Notes: generated by a model from the letters alone, not told the origin. A stretch of DNA of 64,000 bases from DASQZK01 sp963764345 (GCA_963764345.1 CAVXSF010000035.1:1-64000); one strand, 5' to 3'; shown: positions 37,856 to 47,719, counted from the first letter of the stretch. Numbers and translations: made by a program.

Positions 37856-39181
37856 ATGCTTGAAGACTTCTCATCCTTTATCAAGGACAACGGATTATGC
37901 CGACAGTCGGATACTCTTCTTCTCGCGGTTTCAGGCGGCATCGATTCAGTAGTCATGCTTGACCTTTTTCATCACGCCGGTTATTCCTTTGCCATCGTCC
38001 ATTGCAATTTCAAACTTAGGGGGTCAGATTCAGATGAAGATGAGATGTTTGTGAAAGATTTGGGGGAAAAGTATGATAGGGAAGTGTATACCAAATCGTT
38101 CAACACCATCGACTACGCTACCAATAATGGTATTTCTGTACAGATGGCCGCCCGGGAACTTAGATATGAATGGTTTGAAGAAATGAGGATTCAGACTGGC
38201 AGCGATTACATTGCCACTGCACACAACAAAAACGACATCGCCGAAACCTTTTTCATCAATCTTTGCCGGGGAACAGGCATCAGAGGTCTCACCGGCATCA
38301 GGGAAAAGACCGGGCATCTGATCAGACCTCTGCTCTTCTCAGACCGGTATCATATCTCTGAGTATGCCGTGGAACATCATCTTGAATGGAGGGAAGATTC
38401 AAGTAATGCCACAACCAAATATGCCAGGAACAAAATACGACATGGGGTCATACCTGTGATGGAAGAAATCAACCCCCGGTTTAACGATGTCATGCTTGAA
38501 AATATAATGAGACTCAGGGAAGCAGGTGAAATATACCTTCAGGCTCTCGAATTAAAAAAACAGGAACTCCTGGTCAGGGAAAAACGAAATATGACCATTC
38601 ACGTGGACCGGCTGCTTAAGCGACAGGTTTGCTCACACCTGGCTTTATGGAATACTCAGCGATTTCAGTTTTACCCCTTCTGTGGTAGACGATGTCATGA
38701 AGAGCCTGCGATAGTTCGCCGGGAAAGATCTTCTTCTCTCCCACACACAGGCTGGTTAAGGACAGGGATACTCTTATAATCGAACCCCTGAGACCCGATC
38801 AACAAAAGCGCTACTATATCGAAAACCCTTATCTCAATATCGAGGAACCTGTTAAACTTTCACTCACTGTTACAGACTACTCCGACGATTTTATCATCCC
38901 CCGTTATCCCGATATTGCCTGCCTTGATTATGATTTGCTCGAATTTCCACTGATCATCAGGAAATGGGAAAAAGGCGATTATTTCATGCCGTTGGGTATG
39001 AAGAACATGAAAAAACTTAGCGATTTCTTCGTCGACAGTAAAATATCAATCCCCGACAAGGAAAATACATGGCTGCTTACCAGTGGTAAAAATATTGTCT
39101 GGATTATTGGTAAACGTATTAGATGACCGCTTTAAGATTACCGGTGATACCAGAAAGATCTTACAGATTGAATTGCTCTGA
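37856..39181 (+). CDS. tilS: tRNA(Ile)-lysidine synthase (at least three frameshifts between 38630 and 39120)
   Basis: The N-terminal PP-loop is LLLAVSGGIDSVVMLDLFHH, followed by IVHCNFKLRGSDSDEDEMFV and ATAHNKNDIAETFFINLCRG, so it is TilS. After residue about 255 the frame changes repeatedly: WLYGILSDFSFTPSVVDDVM, then SSPGKIFFSPTHRLVKDRDT, DTLIIEPLRPDQQKRYYIEN and ISIPDKENTWLLTSGKNIVW, and finally IDDRFKITGDTRKILQIELL to 39181. Joined length is about 440, normal for Bacteroidetes TilS. The enzyme modifies C34 of tRNA-Ile(CAU) and is usually essential, so the shifts are almost certainly errors. The 195 bases after it hold no gene. Confidence 0.88.
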
Positions 39182-39376
39182 TCAGGGAGAAAGGAACCCG
39201 GAACCTCAACTGCCGGTAAGAAAAAGTGCCGAAAATCCGTTGGTATTTCAGAATATCATTAATTTTAAAGCCACAAAAAATATTCAGGCACAGGATTGAC
39301 TTTCCCCTTTCTCAGATGGTACGGAAGATAACCCTGCGTAATTCTAGGTGTACCATTCATTCTTAACAGAAACCTT

Positions 39377-41239
39377 ATGATGAAAAAAATGATAACCATT
39401 TCGTTGCTCGCTCTGATTGTGGGAGCTAATGCCAGGCTCAAAGCCCAGGACCCGGAATCCCTGCTGATAAATCCGTTGAACAGGTATGGATTGAACCTGA
39501 ACGGGAAATGGCATTACATTGTCGATCCGTATGAGACTGGTTACTACGACTACCGTTACCAGCCTTATGATACGTATCCGGATCAGACGAAAGCAGGCGG
39601 GGCATTTTACCGCGACCTGCAACAAACAGATAAATCAGAGCTGCTGGAATATAACTTTGACAAAACTCCTGGCATTCTGGTGCCCGGAGACTGGAACACC
39701 CAGGATAGGAGTCTGTTCTATTACGAAGGTTCTATCTGGTACAGAAAGAAATTTGACTTACCGGCAGGGCAGAAAAATAAGCGTCTGTTCCTTTACTTTG
39801 GGGCTGCCAACTACCGTGCTGATGTTTACCTGAACGGGACTAAAGTCGGAACTCACACCGGTGGCTTTACCCCTTTCAACTTTGAAGTGACCGGTCTGGT
39901 CAAACCATCGGATAACTCACTGGTTGTTAAGGTTGACAACAAGAGAGTAAAGGAAGGAGTACCTACCCTGAACACCGACTGGTGGAATTACGGTGGTCTA
40001 ACCCGTGATGTCAGGCTTATCGAAGTGCCTGGGACATTTATCAGGGATTATAAGCTTGACCTTAAAAAGGGTGAAGGGGATATCGTTGAGGGTTATGTGA
40101 AACTCGACGGTAAAAATTCAGCCGGCCAGGACGTCACCGTGAATATTCCCGGACTGAAGGTCGCCAAAACCTTTACCACCGGACAGGATGGAACCGCGGC
40201 TTTCCGGTTCAGTGTGAACAAACTTGTCAGGTGGTCACCCGAAAATCCCCGTCTCTATAACATTTCATTAACCATGCAATCGGATACCATGAATGACCGG
40301 ATGGGTTTCAGAACCATTGAAGTCTCAGGAACCGACATCCTGCTCAACGGGAAACCTGTCTTTTTAAGAGGAATCAGTATCCACGAGGAAAATCCTGTCA
40401 GGGGAGCGAGAGCATATTCTGAGGATGATGCAAGAATGCTTCTGGGATGGGCAAAAGAACTGGGCTGTAATTTTGCCAGGCTCGCCCACTACCCTCATAA
40501 TGAGCACATGGCCAGGGTTGCTGAAGAAATGGGAATCATGCTCTGGGAAGAGATCCCTGTATACTGGACCATTCAATGGAATAATAAGGAAACGTTTCAG
40601 AATGCGGAGAACCAGCTCAACGAACTGATTACCAGAGATAAAAACAGGGCTTCAGTAATTGTATGGTCTGTTGGCAACGAAACCCCGGTCAGTCCGGAAC
40701 GGACAACATTCATGTCGGGTCTCATCAAGGAGGCACGCCGGCTTGACGATACCAGGCTGGTCTCGGCGGCCATGGAAGTAAATTATGAAGATTTTGACAA
40801 GAATATCCTTAAGATCACCGATCCTCTTGGAGCATTCACCGATCTTCTCAGCTTCAACGAATACCTCGGCTGGTATACCGGTCTCCCCGACAAATGCCGT
40901 GACGTTACCTTCCAGTTTGCTTACGATAAGCCGGTATTCATTTCCGAACTCGGAGGTGGTGCCCTGCAGGGATTTCACGGTGACAGCCTGACCAGGTGGA
41001 CGGAAGAATTTCAGAAGTATCTGTATGAGGAACAAATCCCGATGCTTAGAAAAATTCAGCCACTCAGAGGTATGACCCCTTGGATCCTGGCTGATTTCAG
41101 ATCGCCTAAACGTCCCCTGCCCTTTATCCAGGACGGGTGGAACAGAAAAGGACTGATCGGACAAAGGGGCGATAAGAAAGAAGCCTTTTACGTGTTGAGG
41201 GACTTCTATCTCTGGAAGAAAAAAGAAATGGAAAAATAA
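39377..41239 (+). CDS. Glycoside hydrolase family 2, secreted (beta-glucuronidase/beta-galactosidase-like)
   Basis: 620 residues with a signal peptide (LLALIVGANARLKAQ). An N-terminal jelly-roll domain has SLFYYEGSIWYRKKFDLPAG and NYGGLTRDVRLIEVP. A small Ig-like middle domain follows, then the TIM barrel. Acid/base Glu435 is in SVGNETPVSPE and nucleophile Glu524 in FISELGGGALQG. The size and the WNYGGLTRDV and NFARLAHYPHNEHMAR segments fit GH2 beta-glucuronidase-type enzymes. The substrate cannot be read by eye. Alone here, without a clear PUL (no SusC/D). Intact. Confidence 0.9.
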   Translation: MMKKMITISLLALIVGANARLKAQDPESLLINPLNRYGLNLNGKWHYIVDPYETGYYDYRYQPYDTYPDQTKAGGAFYRDLQQTDKSELLEYNFDKTPGILVPGDWNTQDRSLFYYEGSIWYRKKFDLPAGQKNKRLFLYFGAANYRADVYLNGTKVGTHTGGFTPFNFEVTGLVKPSDNSLVVKVDNKRVKEGVPTLNTDWWNYGGLTRDVRLIEVPGTFIRDYKLDLKKGEGDIVEGYVKLDGKNSAGQDVTVNIPGLKVAKTFTTGQDGTAAFRFSVNKLVRWSPENPRLYNISLTMQSDTMNDRMGFRTIEVSGTDILLNGKPVFLRGISIHEENPVRGARAYSEDDARMLLGWAKELGCNFARLAHYPHNEHMARVAEEMGIMLWEEIPVYWTIQWNNKETFQNAENQLNELITRDKNRASVIVWSVGNETPVSPERTTFMSGLIKEARRLDDTRLVSAAMEVNYEDFDKNILKITDPLGAFTDLLSFNEYLGWYTGLPDKCRDVTFQFAYDKPVFISELGGGALQGFHGDSLTRWTEEFQKYLYEEQIPMLRKIQPLRGMTPWILADFRSPKRPLPFIQDGWNRKGLIGQRGDKKEAFYVLRDFYLWKKKEMEK

Positions 41240-41283
41240 GCATACACAGCATGGCCGGAATGAGAAAATAACGAGCCTTTTCC

Positions 41284-42108
41284 TTATGCTGTCACAAATG
41301 TTTCACCTAACCCCAGGTGAATAAAATTTTCCTGCCAGGCTTCCTGGAAATATTTAGTGGCGGTATCACCGGTGCAATGAGAAGGTGCGATCTTCCGTAT
41401 TTTCAACTCCATCAGGCGGTCAATGATACGCTTAATTTCCTTGTAATCAATGGCTTCCAGGTGGAATCCCCCTGTTATCAGTTCAAGGTCACTATCCGGG
41501 AAATGGTTCCTGGCAAAAGCTGCAATATTTTCAATACCCGGGTGTGAACAACCGGTTAACAGGTATGATTTTCCATTCCGGTTAATCATCAGGGACTGTT
41601 CCGATAAAGCCTTCCCTTTATGATTTCCCGGCAGAGGTCCCGTAGTCCAGATCTCACCCGTAATACACTGAGGAGCGGATACAGGGATGATGTCAGATCC
41701 GGGTGAAAGAACTCTGATTTGTTCTTCAATATCTGCAGGTACAAATATGGGAATCTGACGTTTGAGTTTACTGGTTATGACCGGCAAACCGTTCACATGA
41801 TCCCAATGCTCATGTGAGATGACGATGGAATGCAGGCGGGTCAGATCAATTCCCGAGGCTGTAATATTTTCAAGCAGGATATTGCCGTCACTTCCGGTAT
41901 CAAAGAGCACTGCTCCTTCCTCGTTCTCGATCCACATAGCAAAACCCCACGATTTCTGCAAACACGGATCTGATGAAATATTGTTAAATACAACCGTCAT
42001 TGTCAGAGAATCCTGGCGCTTTGTTTCTTCATCTGTCTGCGGATCCCCTGAAAAATAATAACCGGGGGATCTTAATGTCTTATCTTCTGAATAATCCTGA
42101 TTCTTCAT
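41284..42108 (-). CDS. MBL-fold metallo-hydrolase
   Basis: 274 residues of the metallo-beta-lactamase fold. Metal motif HEHWDH follows a GLAMWIE-like N-terminal strand. LLTGCSHPGIENIAAF and ITGGFHLEAID provide the later ligands, and APSHCTGDTATKYF the last His. This form is seen in proteins annotated as dihydropterin-ribofuranosylaminobenzene phosphate synthase-like, but that activity is unproven for such homologues. No signal peptide, so cytoplasmic. Function unknown. Convergent with GH2. Confidence 0.8.
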   Translation of the reverse strand: MKNQDYSEDKTLRSPGYYFSGDPQTDEETKRQDSLTMTVVFNNISSDPCLQKSWGFAMWIENEEGAVLFDTGSDGNILLENITASGIDLTRLHSIVISHEHWDHVNGLPVITSKLKRQIPIFVPADIEEQIRVLSPGSDIIPVSAPQCITGEIWTTGPLPGNHKGKALSEQSLMINRNGKSYLLTGCSHPGIENIAAFARNHFPDSDLELITGGFHLEAIDYKEIKRIIDRLMELKIRKIAPSHCTGDTATKYFQEAWQENFIHLGLGETFVTA

Positions 42109-42176
42109 AACCTTGTAATTTTAGCATGATTTTACCTATCAGTTCATCATGTATTCTGATTCCGAATTTAAGTGGT

Positions 42177-43106
42177 TTACTTTTTTTGATTTTTTAACTC
42201 TGCCACAATTCGTTGAATAGCCTCTCCCGGGCTTACAGCTTTAAATCCGAATTTCCGGCTAAATTTAGAACTGTCAAAAAAATAATCCCTGTCATACTGA
42301 TAGGCCATTTCTTTAAATTCCCGCAATACCGGAACAAACAGACCTGAAATACCCATCATCCATATGGGCAAAACCTGGACTGAGGGTTTAACATCAAGTT
42401 CCTTCGCAAACAGTTCTACCCATTGTTTTCCTGTCAGCTTGGTATTATCTGTTGGCAAATGCCAGGTTTGTCCGTAGGCTTCCGGTGTATTGCCCAAAAT
42501 TGCCGTTGCCCTGGCTGCATCAGGAACAAATGTGAAAGTATGTACTTTATCCAGATCGGCAAACCACATAGCTTTCTTGCCTTTTTGTAAATTTTTAGGA
42601 ACAAGTTCAACCAAAACACTGTTCGAAAGGCCAATAAAATCAGCGGATCGGGCAATTAAAGCCTTAAGCTTCCCTGATTTAACCGCTTCCATAATCATCC
42701 CGACGATCTTTTCCCTCACTTTTCCCTTACGACTTGAAGGACGTACTGGCGTCTCTTCAGTCATATGTCCTATATAATTCTTATCGTAAAGGTAAACATT
42801 ATCAAAAAATACTAACCATGCATTATGCCGGATACAACTGTCAATGACACTCCGGATGAATGGCGGCCATGTTTTTTCCCAGACCTTTTTTTTGTATTCA
42901 AATCCGACGGTTACGTATACAATGTTCGATCCCTCGACAGCCTTATCAAGCTGCGCTGGATCTGTTACATCAGCAGCGAATAACTCGTCCGATTCATTAA
43001 TTTTGGTGGGATGACGACTGACCAGCCTTATTTTGTCCGTGTATACCAGGAGTTCTTTTGCCAGTATTGTTCCTATACCACCTCCGGAACCAATGATAGT
43101 CTGCAT
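42177..43106 (-). CDS. NAD(P)-dependent epimerase/dehydratase-like (extended SDR)
   Basis: 309 residues. The N-terminal Rossmann motif is MQTIIGSGGGIGTILAKELL, unusual for beginning right at the first strand. FAADVTDPAQLDKAVEGSNI and LVFFDNVYLYDKNYIGHMTE (the YxxxK-like region is replaced by YDKNYIG) belong to the atypical NmrA/epimerase branch. The C-terminus is KFGFKAVSPGEAIQRIVAEL. Cytoplasmic. Substrate unknown. Intact. Confidence 0.75.
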   Translation of the reverse strand: MQTIIGSGGGIGTILAKELLVYTDKIRLVSRHPTKINESDELFAADVTDPAQLDKAVEGSNIVYVTVGFEYKKKVWEKTWPPFIRSVIDSCIRHNAWLVFFDNVYLYDKNYIGHMTEETPVRPSSRKGKVREKIVGMIMEAVKSGKLKALIARSADFIGLSNSVLVELVPKNLQKGKKAMWFADLDKVHTFTFVPDAARATAILGNTPEAYGQTWHLPTDNTKLTGKQWVELFAKELDVKPSVQVLPIWMMGISGLFVPVLREFKEMAYQYDRDYFFDSSKFSRKFGFKAVSPGEAIQRIVAELKNQKK

Positions 43107-43252
43107 AGCTTCAGGATTAATGTTATGTATTATATAACATTATAATAATCCTAATGTTGAATCAGGATCCAAAAACCATGTTTTTTTGATCCTATAATGA
43201 AACTTTCATGCCAGGATTATAAATTTAGATGAGGTGGAACTAAAGAACGTGA

Positions 43253-43490
43253 ACTTAGCGAAGCGATCTCACGACCGAAGGGAGTAACTTAGCGAAGCGA
43301 TCTCACGACCGAAGGGAGTAACTTAGCGAAGCGATCTCACGACCGAAGGGAGTAACTTAGCGAAGCGATCTCACGACCGAAGGGAGTAACTTAGCGAAGC
43401 GATCTCACGACCGAAGGGAGTAACTTAGCGAAGCGATCTCACGACCGAAGGGAGTAACTTAGCGAAGCGATCTCATGAACGAAGGGAATA
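43253..43490. repeat. Tandem array: seven copies of a 34-bp repeat
   Basis: The unit ACTTAGCGAAGCGATCTCAC plus GACCGAAGGGAGTA starts at 43253, 43287, 43321, 43355, 43389, 43423 and 43457. The first six are identical and the seventh differs at a few bases (CATGAAC, GAATA). The unit contains short complementary words (AGCGAAGCG, CGAAGG). 34 is not a multiple of 3, so no stable coding frame runs through it. There are no unique spacers, so it is not a CRISPR array. Confidence 0.95.
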
Positions 43491-43722
43491 AAATTACGCA
43501 AAGTTCAAAAAGACTGGTGCATGGAAATTCTCCCGCTGTAGCGGGACAGGTTATGAGGCCAATAACCTAGATAAACCATTTTCTCATGAAATACCCGGGC
43601 CCGGGTACTGAAAACAGGTCTGGCGACTGAGGATAGGACAAAAAAAAGGGTTCAGGAATTAGTATATAACCTGAACCCGCGGAAAATACTTTGCCGGTAA
43701 CGATGATAAAAAGAATGACTTT
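43491..43722. other. Gene-free stretch after the 34-bp array
   Basis: 232 bases; with the array, 43107-43722 is 616 bases with no gene. It is AT-mixed, with CCCGCTGTAGCGGGA (a short hairpin near 43532) and GAACCCGCGGAAAATA near the end. Nothing else is recognised. Confidence 0.5.
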
Positions 43723-44364
43723 CTAGTGGGAGTTCCTCATCTTATTGATCTCATCGAGATGTTTCCGTTTAACCACCTCCATTTGTTCCCTGGTATGTTT
43801 TCGGTGATCTTCAAATTCCTCTTTTAGTTCGTTCAGATCCCTTTTCATCTGGACCGTAACTTTATTACTCCTTTTAAAGAGAGTGATGAAAACGGCAAGT
43901 ATAGCGATCAGGCCGACAATCAGCGTCCATAGTATCCCGTTATAGAGATTCTTATGCATCCTCATGCCAAACAGGATCAGGCTGTCGCGTTCTTTAATGG
44001 CTGTTTGAAGCTGAATTCTGGTTTGCTGCAATAGGGAATTCAGCGAATCGATCCGGGAGTCTTTCTGATTTATCAGGATTTGTTTTCCAACAATATCCCC
44101 GCGCATAGATTTCACAGAGTCTGCAAAATGAGCCCTAAAAGTAAAAACCCAGGCTTTCTTAATGACTTTGTAATCCTCGTAATTGCTCGATTTATCAACC
44201 ATATAATCATACTGCTCCTCAATAGTGCCCGTATTCAGTGATGGTTTTTGCTCATCATCGGTTTGGGCAGATGTCAGATTAAAGGATGAGGTAAGGAAAA
44301 TAATAGTAATGAAAGCAAACAGGTGTTGACTCAACTCGCGTGGTACGTAGTTTCTCCTCTGCAT
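43723..44364 (-). CDS. Coiled-coil membrane protein, function unknown
   Basis: 213 residues. A signal peptide or first membrane segment (HLFAFITIIFLTSSFNLTSA), a periplasmic part with EEQYDYMVDKSSNYEDYKVI, and a heptad-like coil (ILINQKDSRIDSLNSLLQQT). One membrane segment follows (ILWTLIVGLIAILAVFITLF), then a basic/acidic cytoplasmic coiled coil to the end (RDLNELKEEFEDHRKH). The fold looks like a trans-membrane linker. I recall related Bacteroidetes proteins carrying the name tRNA (guanine-N1)-methyltransferase, which nothing in this sequence supports. Intact. Confidence 0.7.
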   Translation of the reverse strand: MQRRNYVPRELSQHLFAFITIIFLTSSFNLTSAQTDDEQKPSLNTGTIEEQYDYMVDKSSNYEDYKVIKKAWVFTFRAHFADSVKSMRGDIVGKQILINQKDSRIDSLNSLLQQTRIQLQTAIKERDSLILFGMRMHKNLYNGILWTLIVGLIAILAVFITLFKRSNKVTVQMKRDLNELKEEFEDHRKHTREQMEVVKRKHLDEINKMRNSH

Positions 44365-44712
44365 ATTCCTGGTTTTAGAGTTAATTAGTTTTTTAACGAT
44401 GATTATGTACTAAAAATTGTTCTAAAAAAGAGAGATGAATAAAAATTTGACATACCTTTTATAATTGTGATAAAATTACATATTACTTACTGGAAGTGGT
44501 CACTTTATCCGGGGAAAATTTGCATTCACACTTCAATATTCTTTCATGAACAACATAAATTGGTGCATAACCGGCACTATATCCCGGAATTTAACGGAGC
44601 TGACATTTCTTACGTATTCATTTCTTTCATGAACTATGGGAAATAAGACAATGTTTTTTAAAACAGGTTTTATATCTTTAGGATCAAAGATTACTCATCA
44701 ACACTACTCAAC
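44365..44712. other. Intergenic region between divergent genes, nothing recognised
   Basis: 348 bases, AT-rich, presumably holding the two promoters. TATCTTTA near 44670 is a weak -7-like box for the plus-strand lipoprotein gene. Confidence 0.5.
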
Positions 44713-45597
44713 ATGACAACCAGAAAATGGCGATCCCTTTTGTATGTACTACTCCTGGCAGTCATTGGCTCGCCAATGACATCCTGTTCCGGCGAAAGAC
44801 ACAAACAGGCCGGTAACAGGAATGAAGTCAGCACCCCCGACACCCTGGCTTTAATCCGCAGGATTGACTCCTTCAAAAAAGCCGGATATTCTATGACAGA
44901 CCTGCATGCGCACCTGAAAGGGGGTCTTACCCTGGAAGATGTAACAAAATACTCCCAACTCACAGGAATTACTTACGGTATTGCAGCTAATTGCGGTCTT
45001 GGATTTCCAATAACCGGGGATTCTGCTCTTATGGTATATTATCATTCGCTTGACGGATATCCTTTTGCCCGCGGGATTCAGGCTGAAGGCCGGGAATGGA
45101 TAAAGCTTTTCTCCCCTGATTCGGTCGCTAAATTCGACTATGCGTTTACTGATGCCATGACCTTTACAGATGATAAGGGACGTAGGACCAGACTATGGAT
45201 GAAAGATGAAGTCTGGGTCGAAGATGAACAGGTATTTATGGACATGCTGGTGAACAGGATCACCGGCATTATGGAAGAAGAGCCGATCAATATTTATGTC
45301 AATGCCACTTTTATTCCCCAGGTGATCCAGCCCAGGTACGATGAACTTTGGACACCCGAAAGAATGGACAAAGTCATATCTGCAGCCGTAAAAAATCATA
45401 TCGCCATCGAAATCGGAGCCAGGTATAAAATACCTTCAGCCACGTTTATTAAAAGAGCTAAAGCCGCCGGGGTGAAATTCACAATGGGAACCAACAATGG
45501 GGATAAAAACCTTGGTTTTCTTGAATACTGCATGGACATGATCGAACAGTGCGGATTAAGACCGGATGACTTTTACACGGTAAGCCAAAAAGACTGA
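44713..45597 (+). CDS. Lipoprotein with an amidohydrolase/PHP-like domain
   Basis: 294 residues, lipobox MTSCS at residue about 25. The domain opens MTDLHAHLKGGLTLED, a metal-site motif (HxH) of amidohydrolase or PHP-type TIM barrels. GREWIKLFSPDSVAKFDYAF and IAIEIGARYKIPSATFIKRA, then MGTNNGDKNLGFLEYC, supply later acidic and basic positions. The family and substrate are not known. It is convergent with, and overlaps by 42 bases, a small reading frame on the other strand. Function unknown. Confidence 0.7.
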   Translation: MTTRKWRSLLYVLLLAVIGSPMTSCSGERHKQAGNRNEVSTPDTLALIRRIDSFKKAGYSMTDLHAHLKGGLTLEDVTKYSQLTGITYGIAANCGLGFPITGDSALMVYYHSLDGYPFARGIQAEGREWIKLFSPDSVAKFDYAFTDAMTFTDDKGRRTRLWMKDEVWVEDEQVFMDMLVNRITGIMEEEPINIYVNATFIPQVIQPRYDELWTPERMDKVISAAVKNHIAIEIGARYKIPSATFIKRAKAAGVKFTMGTNNGDKNLGFLEYCMDMIEQCGLRPDDFYTVSQKD

Positions 45598-45780
45598 AGC
45601 TGGAATATTGACCAAATCCTGAGAAATAGTCCCGGGGAATAATATTGCTGAAAAAACACCTGTATTGATGGCATTATGATAAATATTGCCGTCTAAAATA
45701 CTGTAGGAGGAAGAATAAAGAGAGAATACAGCGAGGATAAAAGCCAGCAGAGTCGCCAGCCTGCTCTTTTTGAAATCCAT
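45556..45780 (-). pseudogene. Short membrane protein, probably a truncated remnant
   Basis: 74 residues starting MDFKKSRLATLLAFILAVFS, then SSYSILDGNIYHNAINTGVF and FPGTISQDLVNIPASV. The first segment is a good membrane helix. The frame then ends in unremarkable sequence inside the neighbouring gene's 3' end. The hydrophobic pattern suggests the start of a multi-helix membrane protein whose rest is lost. Confidence 0.35.
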
Positions 45781-45854
45781 CGTTTACAGAATTAAGTATG
45801 GCTGATAAGATTTAGTAAGGCTGATATAAAATTCATTCAGACTTAACTAAATAT

Positions 45855-46433
45855 TCAACCGGCAAACTTCATCCTGTACCTTGTCTTCACCTTGCCTTCG
45901 GAGATTTTCCTGATCCGGCCGTTAATCATCCGTTTTTTTAAAGGTGAAAGGTAATCGGAAAAGAGTTTTCCTTCGAGGTGATCATATTCATGCTGAATGA
46001 TCCTGGATGTTTTCCCGCTGAATTCCCTGGTCTGTAATTCAAAATTCCGGTCGTAATACTTAATTTTAATCGACAGCGGTCTTTCCACTTCATCCCATAT
46101 TCCGGGGATACTCAGACAGCCTTCCGCGTCTGTCCATACTTCTTCAGATCTGAAGGTTATCACCGGGTTGATAAAGGTCTCAGTGATACCTTTATCTCCG
46201 ATAAACCATTCTCTTTCCTCTTCATCAAGGTATTCGTAAGTGCTTTTACTATCAACGATAAATATACGGATTGCCTCGCCGATTTGCGGAGCTGCCAGGC
46301 CGACTCCATCGGCGGCATATAAAGTATCCCAAAGGTTATCGATCAGGGTTTTGATTCCTGCCTGCCCCGGACCGACCTCCGTACATCTGGTTCTTAATAC
46401 TTTGTTTCCAACTGAAACTACGGGTAATATCAT
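45855..46433 (-). CDS. def: Peptide deformylase
   Basis: 192 residues from the chosen start MILPVVSVGNKVLRTRCTEV at 46433; the longer frame adds 42 residues that are not deformylase-like. The three metal-site motifs are present: GVGLAAPQIGE, EGCLSIPGIW and HEYDHLEGKLF. It removes the N-formyl group from nascent proteins using Fe or another divalent metal. It lies downstream of the DUF4180 gene on the same strand. Confidence 0.97.
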   Translation of the reverse strand: MILPVVSVGNKVLRTRCTEVGPGQAGIKTLIDNLWDTLYAADGVGLAAPQIGEAIRIFIVDSKSTYEYLDEEEREWFIGDKGITETFINPVITFRSEEVWTDAEGCLSIPGIWDEVERPLSIKIKYYDRNFELQTREFSGKTSRIIQHEYDHLEGKLFSDYLSPLKKRMINGRIRKISEGKVKTRYRMKFAG

Positions 46434-46509
46434 CAGGTAATCACTTAATTCTGTTTCAATATAAACCAGCTGAATAACAGCGTTTTCAAAAATGCAAAAA
46501 TAGTCTTTT

Positions 46510-46896
46510 TTATGAATAACCCGAAAATAATCTGACAGCTGCTTCACTTGACGCGACAAAATATACCGGTCCTCGACGGTTTGATTCCGAGATAAAATTC
46601 TTCAGGCTTTTGCTGGGATAGATTGAAAAATCACCGACAATCGCCAATTTCAAACGGTAGGTCGAAAATTTCTGTAAAATCTCACCTGCTATGGTTGTGC
46701 TCAAATCGAAGAATCCGGGAACCAGGTGCGAGTCCCTGAGGATGATATTTTCTGCTCCCACATTACCTGCTTCAGCGATAAGATCAAGAGCACTGTCTGT
46801 ATCAGTGATCAGAATATCATCGGAGATGAGTTCAGCCGTAAGCGAGGGCCGTGTATCATGCATTCTGAATTGCATTACCTCTGTTTTATGTGTCAA
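46510..46896 (-). CDS. DUF4180 domain protein
   Basis: 128 residues. The segment PGFFDLSTTIAGEILQKFST YRLKLAIVGDFSIYPSKSLK (read as two joined pieces) and FISESNRRGPVYFVASSEAA are DUF4180 signatures. The domain has an alpha/beta (STAS-like) look. It has no signal peptide. Function unknown; members occur widely as single genes. It lies between tyrA and def at the end of the aromatic operon, which may be incidental. Confidence 0.8.
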   Translation of the reverse strand: MTHKTEVMQFRMHDTRPSLTAELISDDILITDTDSALDLIAEAGNVGAENIILRDSHLVPGFFDLSTTIAGEILQKFSTYRLKLAIVGDFSIYPSKSLKNFISESNRRGPVYFVASSEAAVRLFSGYS

Positions 46897-46918
46897 TGGG
46901 CATTCGTTATTTCATGTC

Positions 46919-47713
46919 TCATACTTCAACATCTTCACTCATACCCACATTTTTACGTAATTCATGAAAGTAATCCCTGAGCCCCCGGGTATTCCTCTCC
47001 CTGATCAGTTCAATAAGTGACGTCAGACTGTCCCTGGTTTTTTCAACCTGCTCGAGGCTGAAGGGACTGAGCAGTATTTCCGATAACAGGAAATCATCCT
47101 CAGACAGCAGTCCTTTGGCTATTTCCAGGTGTTTCTTGAATGTGGTACCAGGGGCTTCCTGTGTCTTCATGCAGGAAGCAAAAACCAGGGTTGACGAGAA
47201 TGGTATCGACAGTGAGTAAGCGATGGTCCTGTCATGTTGCTCAAAGGTATATTCGTGGATCTTCAGCTTATGGGAGCCATAGAAGTTCCTGAAAAATTCC
47301 TTTCCTTCCTCATCTGATTCCTTTATGATAATGGCATTTTCATCACCCAGATTTTTTACATTGGCAAAGGTCGGCCCAAACATGGGATGTGTGGACACAA
47401 ACCTGCGGCCGGCTTGCTTGTAAAATTTTGCCAGTCCGTTCTTTACCGAAGTGATATCGGCAAGGATGCAGTTTTCATCGAGATATGGCACCATCTCTTC
47501 AAAGACCTTAACCGTATTTTCGAGGCTTACGGCATTGATCAGCATATCGGGCTGGAATTCAAAGAGTTCCTCATAATAGAGAAACTTCCTTGAATTGAAA
47601 AAGTATTTGAGTTTTTTTCTGTCAGCATCATATACTCCGACTTCATAATCCAGACAGAGAGATTCAACGAACCAGGAGCCCATGTTACCGGCTCCGACAA
47701 CGGCAATTCTCAT
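46919..47713 (-). CDS. tyrA: Prephenate dehydrogenase
   Basis: 264 residues, a short single-domain TyrA. The Rossmann start is MRIAVVGAGNMGSWFVESLC. Catalytic region: STHPMFGPTFANVKNLGDEN (the His of the substrate site is in STHPMFGP). The helical C-terminal dimer domain has SLSIPFSSTLVFASCM. It converts prephenate to 4-hydroxyphenylpyruvate for tyrosine. No ACT domain, so feedback control is not evident here. It lies 6 bases after aroC and is the last biosynthetic gene of the operon. Confidence 0.92.
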   Translation of the reverse strand: MRIAVVGAGNMGSWFVESLCLDYEVGVYDADRKKLKYFFNSRKFLYYEELFEFQPDMLINAVSLENTVKVFEEMVPYLDENCILADITSVKNGLAKFYKQAGRRFVSTHPMFGPTFANVKNLGDENAIIIKESDEEGKEFFRNFYGSHKLKIHEYTFEQHDRTIAYSLSIPFSSTLVFASCMKTQEAPGTTFKKHLEIAKGLLSEDDFLLSEILLSPFSLEQVEKTRDSLTSLIELIRERNTRGLRDYFHELRKNVGMSEDVEV

Positions 47714-47719
47714 AGTTGT

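Noticed and set aside
43253..43490. CRISPR array
   Set aside because: The 34-bp units abut without unique spacers, and there are no cas genes nearby.
45855..46559. Deformylase with a 42-residue N-terminal extension
   Set aside because: The extension is not conserved-looking, and MILPVVSVG is the normal start of the family in Bacteroidetes.
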